This document shows positions 63,146 through 64,000 of a stretch of 64,000 nucleotides of DNA, piece by piece. The stretch lies in the NCBI GenBank assembly GCA_013399305.1, contig VXAI01000091.1, positions 2,211,759 to 2,275,758 of the forward strand, given 5' to 3'. The position numbers and the translations under genes were made by a program. Below the pieces are notes generated by a model. It had not been told where the DNA came from and ran no database searches. It worked only from the letters and a program-made list of their open reading frames with translations. Numbering within the stretch: the first letter of the stretch is position 1; every line of letters starts with the position of its first letter. Source of the stretch: Rostratula benghalensis. Taxonomy: Eukaryota > Chordata > Aves > Charadriiformes > Rostratulidae.

Positions 63146-63840
63146 GTCAAAAATGGAAACTTGGAGCACATCCATCTGGCAAAAAGATCCCTTTCCAAGA
63201 TACAACACCTCCTTTTGAGGTAGAGACATGAGAGATATCATACCTTAATAATGGAAAATTCCCTCTGGATGATCTGTGTGGAGCAGTGAGACACGTGCAT
63301 GTGTCATTCTCTGTCTTCTTCACATCAGATGGATTCTGTTGTTTGTCAGAAAAATCATGCCCACTTAAAAAGCATATGAAATCAATTACTTTGACTTGGA
63401 GACAACATACCACTTGAGTTCTGCTTTAAGTTCTGTCACTACCCTCATTAGCCTTTAATGTTTTACGTGAGGTGGTGAAGTGAGCATGAAAGCTGCTTAT
63501 TTTGCTCTCAGGACAGTTTGGATTGGCCTGCGTTGCATACATACCCTTTATGGAAACACTATTTCTTAAACCATTCCTCTCCTACAGTACCCTGTGCTAA
63601 CTTAGGTCCTTCTAATAAAAATGCTCCTCTGTAAGAAACCACATTATATTGGAAACTTCATTATATTTAAGACTACCAGTAGCATAAGAGTTTTCTCAAG
63701 TATTTTAGCAGAATTAGATAAAAGAAGGCCTGCTGGTGGGTGAACAGGAAAAATCTCAGCAATACAAAAGGCTTTATTATACCCATGTCATTTTTGAAGC
63801 GTGGCTTCAGAATAAAACGCTTTTGTGGGCAGAATGACGA
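63146..63840. other. Intergenic, no gene seen
   Basis: AT-rich spacer between the YIPF4 3' end and the CpG-rich right edge. No coding match. Confidence 0.6.
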
Positions 63841-64000
63841 ATGACTCCATCCCCACTTTGGGGGGCCAAAAAAAAAAAAAAAAAAAGAGAGGTATTCAGC
63901 CTGGCACCATCGCGTGTGTTTTACACACCAGCCGGCCCCCAGGAAGAGCCGGGAGTCCCGTCCCGTGTTCCCCCGGGAGCACCCGTTACTGGGAAAGAAG
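63841..64000. promoter_or_regulatory. Possible left edge of the next CpG island
   Basis: After an A run (63869-63886), the sequence turns CpG-rich (catcgcgtgtg, cagccggccc, gagccgggagtcccgtcccg, cccccgggag). The mammalian neighbour downstream of YIPF4 on the same strand is BIRC6, so this may begin its promoter. Only about 100 bp are visible. Confidence 0.35.

Overview
This is a vertebrate nuclear window, almost certainly from a bird. At least eight CR1 LINE fragments carry the avian-type 3' end (near-repeats of ATTCTATGAT after a 'ggttggaagggacctt'-type block). Introns are compact, the bulk sequence is AT-rich, and one sharp CpG island is present. No bacterial, viral or organellar gene was found. 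Comparisons with human proteins are from memory, with no database search.

Layout. Bases 1-30,531 hold no gene I can recognise. They contain microsatellites, a 95-bp tandem duplication, a cluster of a short duplication and hairpins near 17.3-17.4 kb, a possible ancient repeat around 17.9-18.8 kb and two young CR1 pieces. Bases 30,532-42,023 (minus strand) carry a complete, open NLRC4 gene (CARD-NACHT-LRR inflammasome protein). It has seven coding exons plus one upstream exon that seems to donate the A of a split ATG start codon. Bases 42.1-45.7 kb are the spacer between two head-to-head genes. Bases 45.88-47.0 kb are a CpG island promoter with three CCAAT boxes. Bases 46,579-60,576 (plus strand) carry a complete six-exon YIPF4 gene (Golgi Yip1-family membrane protein), followed by a probable long 3' UTR to about 63.13 kb. 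The last ~150 bases become CpG-rich again, possibly the edge of the next promoter. In mammals the order is SLC30A6-NLRC4-YIPF4-BIRC6, so BIRC6 is the expected right neighbour.

Main points of interest. (1) NLRC4 is intact in a lineage known for extensive inflammasome loss, and its key residues sit at the same numbers as in human NLRC4: Walker A Lys175, WHD His443 and Ser533. (2) The initiator codon is apparently split A|TG across a splice junction and sits in a strong Kozak context only after splicing. (3) All five internal coding exons of NLRC4 are symmetric phase 1-1, so any one can be skipped in frame. (4) YIPF4 has a possible in-frame 33-codon hydrophobic extension through an alternative 3' splice site. 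(5) Oppositely oriented CR1 copies in YIPF4 intron 1 could pair in the pre-mRNA.

NLRC4 and YIPF4 are not known to act in one pathway. Their adjacency is conserved synteny.
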